The notes under the pieces: generated by a model | Seen by the model: the letters and a program-made list of their open reading frames with translations, nothing else | Databases searched by the model: none | Told to the model about the DNA's origin: nothing | Shown here: in pieces, positions 58,593 through 64,000 of the stretch | Layout of the letters: every line of letters starts with the position of its first letter | Numbering within the stretch: position 1 is the first letter of the stretch | Source: Monilinia fructicola | Taxonomy: Eukaryota > Ascomycota > Leotiomycetes > Helotiales > Sclerotiniaceae | Direction: 5' to 3' | Assembly: GCA_008692225.1 (NCBI GenBank) | Contig: VICG01000001.1 | Span: forward strand, 2,457,501-2,521,500 | Length of the DNA: 64,000 bases | Translations under genes and position numbers: made by a program

Positions 58593-60742
58593 TTACAAGC
58601 CGGAGACTTTACGAGTGGTGACACTCCCAATTCTCCCGCTGGTTTTGCGGACTGCTCCTGAAGTTTCTTTGTTTCGAAGACTGTCGCCGCTACGTTTAGG
58701 GCTGCCCCGAACTTTTCCAAGCGAGCCACTACCAGATTTCACGGTAGATGGTGTCTTTGGTCGACCTCCGGAACCAATATTCTCAACATCATAGCTACTA
58801 TCATCAATGGATGTGTAGATGGTAGTCGTGGTTTGGCTTATCGATCTTCCCGACCGCTCGCTTCGAGCAGGAGATCTGGATGATTTACGGGTGGTTCGCA
58901 TACGGAGTTGCCATTCCTCTTCAGATTCGGTAGCATCAGTCGATGATCGATGGATCGAGATGACTTCGGTTTCTCGAGAGGTGTTCTCATCATCGGTTGT
59001 GCTGTACGCCGACGCATGCCGTCCATATGGATGGTGCCGATCGAGTCTGCCCGTCTTTCTTGGCTGACCTGGTGTCGGCGCTGGCAAGTAATCTTCCTGG
59101 GCTCCAATGCTATGGCTTCTCTCATTGTCCACTTCACCAAGCGGGGTTCTCTGATTGCCATTTGGAGGAGTTACAACTTGACTTCTGTTGGTGAAATGTC
59201 CCTTTCTTGGTGTGACTGGGGCCATGTTGGCGAGCTTCTCCTTCATTCTCAACTCAAATTGCTCTTCAATCCACCACTCTCGGAAGGTTCCTTGGTTAAG
59301 ATGGAGCCAATGTTGTTGAGGGCCAACGACCATTCCGGGTCTCATGAAACGCATGTACGCGATAATCTCGTTGGCCGTGAACCCATATCGGTAAATCAGA
59401 TATGCTCCGATCAGACATCCTGTTCGTCCAGGCCAGCTTTGCAATGAACAGCAATGCCTCTCTTCTGCACAGTAATCATCTCATGTGCCAAAGTAATGAA
59501 CTTTCTAACAACACTAAGTGGTGGGCAAGTGCCATCATCAAAGATCATATCCAAATGTTCAATGCCCAGCGACGTGAAGAAAGATGGAGAGTACAACTCC
59601 GAGTTCAAACGCACCACCAAGCCAATGTTTCGCGATGTGAAATGTTTCAAAAACATTTTTGAAAGGTGTGGGTAAGGTTGGGTGGGTATCCACATCTTCC
59701 AAAGTTGTTGGCAGAGTCGCATATAGTGGGGAAGAAGGAAGGATAGGTTGCACTGGGTGATGCTGTGGGGAAGCAAAGGCTAGGAAGTCGGGGGTCAACC
59801 AATTGAAGTCACCTTGGTCTACACGCTCATATCTCTCATACTCTTCGAGGTCGAATTGTGGGAGAGCGCAGAATCCTTGCTCCTTTGCGCGCGCCAGACA
59901 CCATACACAACGTCTTGAACGGTAATGCCATAGTCTGCTTGACTGTATCCTGCATCGCGAAACGGCATCAAGGGTGGGTCTGCTTGAGCGATTGGCGCAA
60001 GCGCGAGATGCGGTGCCCAGGATTGGATCAAGACCATATACGTGGCTAAGAGGCACGCCGCGTTGGCTCGACCTAAGTCACTCAGTTAGCGTGTTTACCC
60101 AGCGAATCTTGATGAAACGGGGTAGCGTACTACGCGCATCTGCTTTGCTCCAGAATACGACTGGCTTGTTCTTGTTTTCGGGAGCGCCAAGGATATCATG
60201 GAATTGAACCGCAAATCTATAGAGGTGTCCAATGTGTAATGGACCGAAGTCATGATGGAAGGCATTATAGAGGAGAGTATCATCGACGGAGAAATAATGA
60301 GGTGGTTCTCGGTTCTTGTCCGAAACGACTGAGGGTCCATCTGCAGCTCTCGCTGACCGCTTCGTCGGAGATCGTCTGGAGCTCTGTTGCTCAGGGTACG
60401 GGAAGAGAGTATCAGGGGAAGGAGGTGTAGTGTATGATGCTAAGTACAATCGGTCTGTGTATGTTAGCCAGTGGAACGGTTTCTTCTGTTCCCGAGGTCG
60501 TATTGATTCTTTCCTTGCGCAGACACCCGTATATTTATCATTAGGTAGTAATGTTGCCCACTCGAGCATAGAATTGTAGTCCATTTGATGCATGATATCA
60601 ATGAAGTAATGATACTGAGTCAATGATACTCAATGGTTCGCGCCGCGCCGTGAATGATGCTGTGATGATATTGTAGATAAAGCGACATACCTGGGATGTA
60701 CTCGATGATTTGCCCATACTTCAATTGAGAGGAAGGAGGCAT
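58593..60742 (-). CDS. cdc14: CDC14 dual-specificity phosphatase, three frameshifts
   Basis: Mitotic-exit phosphatase that reverses CDK phosphorylation. Exons 60691-60742, 60131-60454 and 58593-60072; introns 236 and 58 bp. N-terminus MPPSSQLKYGQIIEYIPDRLYLASYT, then YFSVDDTLLYNAFHHDFGPLHIGHLYRFAV and KADARSRANAACLLATYMVLI, are diagnostic of domain A. Domain B has GLVVRLNSELYSPSFFTSLGIEH, FDDGTCPP and the catalytic P-loop HCKAG-x-GRTGCLIGAYLIYRYGFTANEIIAYMRFMRPGMVVGPQQHWL. The tail from about residue 390 is Ser/Arg-rich and disordered. Three corrections are needed: GC repeat 59887-59894 (+2), T5 at 59649-59653 (+1), and a missing G at 59428-59429, inside the P-loop. With them the length is 617 aa. 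Splice sites are intact, so assembly indels are favoured. Confidence 0.9.
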
Positions 60743-61330
60743 GGTGAACTAAGGTACGCAGAGGCACCAAGTATATTGGCAGTCGCGAAGCTCGATTCTT
60801 TCAAGGTAGAATGATTGAAGGTATCTTGTTTGATGTAGGGAAGTGCGATGATGGCGGTGAATAGTCGAGATTTGGATGGTTGTAGGTTGTTGTTATTGTT
60901 GTTGTTGATTTGATAAACAAAAAAAAAACAGATAATCACACTATGATCCAAATAGCAAATGTATCTTCTTTTGAAAAGGCAATGAAGATATACTCTCCAG
61001 AAAATAAAATGTCAAAAAATGATAAACCAAATCAACACAAAGGAAAGGTTTAAGTAGATGAAGGATTTCCTGGAATATTTGTTTAGGAATTCTTATGGAT
61101 TTCCAAGGTTGGATGTATGTGAGAGTATGTGAAGTGTAAGGAACAATAACAATTTACTAGTCTGTTTATAGTAATTATTCTGACCCAGCAACCAAATTGA
61201 CCAGCAACAAGAGAAAAAAAAGAGCAAGCATTAAGAAATCAATCAGACCAATCCAATTCAATCTATCCAAACAAAAGAAGCATTTATTTAATCAAGTTCA
61301 GACGAACGAGAAAGAGAGAGGTGTGGATTG

Positions 61331-61498
61331 GAAGTAGAAGTAGAGGTAGAGGTAGAAAGGTAGAGGTAGAAATAGAAGTAGAAGCAGAAGTAGAAGTAGA
61401 AGTAAAAGTGGAATTGGAAATGGAAGTGAAATGGAAGTGAAAGTAGAAGTAGAAGTAGAAGTAGAAGTAGAAGTAGAAGTAGAAGTAGAAGTAGAAGT
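61331..61498. repeat. GTAGAA/GTAGAG hexanucleotide repeat
   Basis: About 28 imperfect units, mostly gtagaa with gtagag and gtggaa variants, with the purest run at the right end. It makes Ser/Thr/Phe/Tyr minus-strand frames that are artefacts. Confidence 0.9.
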
Positions 61499-62294
61499 CC
61501 AAATAAAGGATACCGTGGGCCAGATCATTCATTTATGCGCTGTTGTCACCGTCACCGTCACCGTCACTGTCATTGTCATTATGACTTGTACTTGATTTTA
61601 GTTTACTCTACTTTTTACTTTTTCCCTTGTCCCTTTTCCCTTTTCCTTCCCTTCCTTTCCTTTTACAGGTTTAAAGACAAGATATCAGATATAATACTCG
61701 TGTAGTAAGTAATGTACTCTGCACTACTCGAGTAAATGAATAAATATATAAGAGCGTATCCACGGGTACTCGAGTAAGGAAATGGTAAGTGAGAGTAGTT
61801 AGTGGGAAGTATTAGTTGAAATAAGAGTCGGTTAGTTATAAATTATCCTCTACTACGTAACTCCATCTACTATTTACAATAGTACCTACTACCTACTACC
61901 TACTACCTACTCATCAATAACCAACAGTTGAAGAAGAATAATACTGTACATAATCATAAGAATAAGCCTTCTCATCCCCCTCCCCCCTTTTTGATCCGAG
62001 AAACACTTCCTCCTCTTTATTAATCGCTTTCCACCGCCATTTCTTCATTCATTCAATTCATTATTGTCACTTGTACTTACTTATTAGTACCGTCGAAGGA
62101 AAAACACCCCCTTCACTCGCCCCAAAGCTCAAGCAGATAGGTACGAGGTAGTACTTTTACTGTACTGAGTACTCCGTATGTATCTGGTAGATAGATAGCT
62201 AGATAGGTACCCACCACCCCTGCATTCACCCCAAACAACAAACAACAAACAACAAACCTCGACTCCACAAATCAATTCTACAGAGTAATCAATT

Positions 62295-62321
62295 CAAGTC
62301 AAGTCAAGTCAAGTCAAGTCA
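62295..62321. repeat. (AAGTC)n repeat
   Basis: Five tandem AAGTC units. Confidence 0.85.
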
Positions 62322-62916
62322 ATTATTCAATTGATACGAAATTCAAAAATAAATAAATTCCATCTCAACATCACACATAACAACTGGACTTTATACACCC
62401 GTCATCAAAATCGAGGATCCAAGTCAAAACAACAGTTGCCTGAGTTACCATCAAATCCATGCATATCTATACGTTCTTTAGGTTGAAAGCTATAGCTAGC
62501 TACTTGTATCTATCTAGCTATCTACTCCGTAGCTACCTAGTAGGTGATAGGTGCCTGGTATCATAATAACGATGATATAGTAATAATAATAATTCTGACA
62601 CAAGTAATGGTATAATAATAATTTTCTTATTAATCTAAAGTCTACTAGGGTAAGTGCTCTACTCCGTCCTGTAAAAGTCCTCGAGTATCCATGGATGATG
62701 GATGGATGGAGTGATGGAGTGATATTGACATCGATAGCCGGTTCTTTCTCGGAAAGCGATCGATCCCCTACCCCATCCATAATCCCTACATCCAACCCCA
62801 TCCCTCCATTCATCCCTCCAAAATAATATAATACTGTACGGTACGGTACGGAATACAAGTAATCCCACCCACCACCACCACCACCACCACCTCTCCCTTC
62901 CCAAACAACAACAACA

Positions 62917-63380
62917 ATGGCAACCACCGCATTGGAATTTCCTTGTTCGCTGTAAGTTCGCCCTTTCCCTACATACCCTCTCGTCCCACCATGCACCATG
63001 CACCATGCACCATGCACCACGCACTCACCATCCACCATCCACCCCCGCGCCCAAGGAAACCCACCCATCCATCTAACCCCCCTCCACGCACCCAGGACCC
63101 TCGACCTCCCCTCCCCACCGCCCGCCTCGCCACCGCCGCCCTCTCAGCCCTAACCGTCGACGCCGAACTCTCCCCCTCGTCCGCCGCACCCTCACCCTCG
63201 CCTGCCCCTCGACGCCGAGCGCGCAACCGCCCACCATCCTCCGCACCACCTACCACGCAACGACCAACCGCATGCTGCGCGTCGCCGTCAACGGCTTCAT
63301 GGAGAGCCTCTCCGTCGTCCTCGGCGTCATGGAGGAGCTCGACGGAGATGTGCTCGCGGGCGCCGCCGGGGAGCGCTGAG
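62917..63380 (+). CDS. pcc1: EKC/KEOPS complex subunit Pcc1 (about 106 aa), two frameshifts
   Basis: Small dimerising subunit of KEOPS, which makes the t6A modification of tRNA and affects telomeres and transcription. Exon 1 62917-62951 (MATTALEFPCSL), intron 62952-63096 (145 bp, GTAAGT to CCCAG), exon 2 63097-63380. The Pcc1 pattern is clear once two missing bases are allowed: LDLP-x-PTARLATAALSALTVDAELSP, then VRRTLTLA, and the highly conserved YHATTNRMLRVAVNGFMESLSVVLGVMEELDGD near the end. The lost bases fall in C-rich runs at 63107-63117 and 63173-63177. Adding both gives 321 nt and the usual length of about 106 aa. The exon is GC-rich compared with its surroundings. Neither long open frame on the opposite strand is real. 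Confidence 0.85.
62988..63023. repeat. CACCATG 7-bp repeat inside the PCC1 intron
   Basis: Four perfect and one altered unit (caccacg) of CACCATG. It expands the intron to 145 bp. Confidence 0.85.
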
Positions 63381-64000
63381 AGGAACGCCCCGCGGCGTCG
63401 AAGCGGCGGACGGGTAGCGCATCCGTGGGGAGAAGGTGGATGATGTCCCCAGTGCCCAAGGGGGGGGGGGGGGGGGGACGGGGAATAAAGAACAAGAGCG
63501 ATTTGATCTACCACAGCCCGAGATCACCGGGACGATGCACGCATGGCGCATCATGCAAAGCGGGAACGAGACGATGGGGCTTTGGAGACGATGGTGTGTT
63601 TTTTGGAGACGTTAAGTCTTGGGTATGGCCATGCGCGAGAGATATCGAAGCAGGTGCTGCTACCTCTCATACAGTATTCCCCATAGCCTCAAAAATCTGC
63701 AGACGAGATATTTTCAAGTGAGCCCCCTCCATTGAAATTAAAAGGAGCGAGAATTCCCGAGGTGTCCATCAATACACCACCTACCTACAACAGTGACCGG
63801 CTCTGCAACTTACAAATTCACCCTGTAAATTATAGAGAGATATCCTGGTATCTAAGGAATCCTTCAATGAAGCACCATTAATAAAGCATCTTTTTATCAT
63901 GTAAAATACAAAATCTACAATCACTTTTTCTAATCCCCCTCTAATCCCCATCACCCTCCTATCCAAGACAGGGAGTTGTCCGATTCCAGAAGTTGATCAT
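63381..64000. other. downstream of PCC1, includes G18 tract
   Basis: A run of 18 G at 63460-63477, then AT-richer DNA to the window edge. No gene seen. The minus-strand frame at 63781-63966 has no support. Confidence 0.55.

Larger units (their letters stand above)
60743..62916. other. divergent intergenic region, CDC14 / PCC1
   Basis: 2.2 kb with no gene seen. It contains GAAGTA hexanucleotide repeats, two TACTCGAGTA palindromes (61725-61734, 61767-61776), two TACTCCGTA copies (62170-62178, 62523-62531), an AAGTC repeat (62295-62321) and a CCACCA repeat just before PCC1. Confidence 0.6.

Noticed and set aside
62969..63514. 181-aa minus-strand frame and the 166-aa plus frame over PCC1
   Set aside because: GC-rich shadow frames; the Pcc1 signature is in a third frame set once two missing bases are allowed.

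Overview
The window looks like a nuclear contig from a filamentous ascomycete (Pezizomycotina; Leotiomycetes is my guess, not proven). The evidence is short GT-AG introns, mostly 44-80 bp with CTAAC/CTGAC-like branch sites, long AT-rich and microsatellite-rich spacers, and fungal forms of PCNA, CDC14, a CrnA-type nitrate transporter, an UNC-13/Munc13-like protein and myo-inositol oxygenase. I saw no prokaryotic operon, phage, plasmid or CRISPR features. Gene models were spliced by eye, so exon edges are proposals.

Layout. 1-3124 (-): UNC-13-like gene running off the left edge. 5802-8956 (+): F-box protein with an acidic tail. 9675-11505 (-): nitrate transporter. 13479-14586 (-): MYND-finger protein. 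15920-16757 (+): dUTPase. 16964-18293 (-): pyridoxal kinase. 18922-19926 (-): PCNA, with a start codon split by an intron. 20454-22529 (-): sugar transporter. 22530-28433: gene-poor. 28434-29967 (+): C2H2 zinc-finger regulator. 29968-37624: gene-poor. 37625-39244 (-): conserved fungal protein of unknown function. 42322-42813 (+): small Ser/Thr-rich ORF. 43369-44284 (-) and 44856-46188 (+): a divergent SDR/MDR dehydrogenase pair. 46871-47670: possible decayed gene. 50881-51920 (+): myo-inositol oxygenase. 53152-55555 (+): ankyrin-repeat protein. 58593-60742 (-): CDC14 phosphatase. 62917-63380 (+): PCC1 subunit of KEOPS.

How genes may work together. dUTPase and PCNA are DNA-replication genes 2 kb apart; both promoters carry ACGCG (MluI-box-like) cores and a CCAAT box. 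Myo-inositol oxygenase makes D-glucuronate, and the nearby SDR/MDR pair resembles the last two redox steps (L-idonate to 5-keto-D-gluconate to D-gluconate) of fungal glucuronate breakdown. This loose uronate/polyol cluster is my best candidate for a system worth testing.

Caution. Five conserved genes (UNC-13-like, sugar transporter, ankyrin, CDC14, PCC1) need about twelve 1-2 base frame corrections, mostly in homopolymers, while eleven other genes read cleanly. Assembly indels are the simplest explanation. Two short palindrome-like motifs, TACTCGAGTA (7 exact copies) and TACTCCGTA (6 exact copies on both strands), recur in the spacers far more often than chance predicts.
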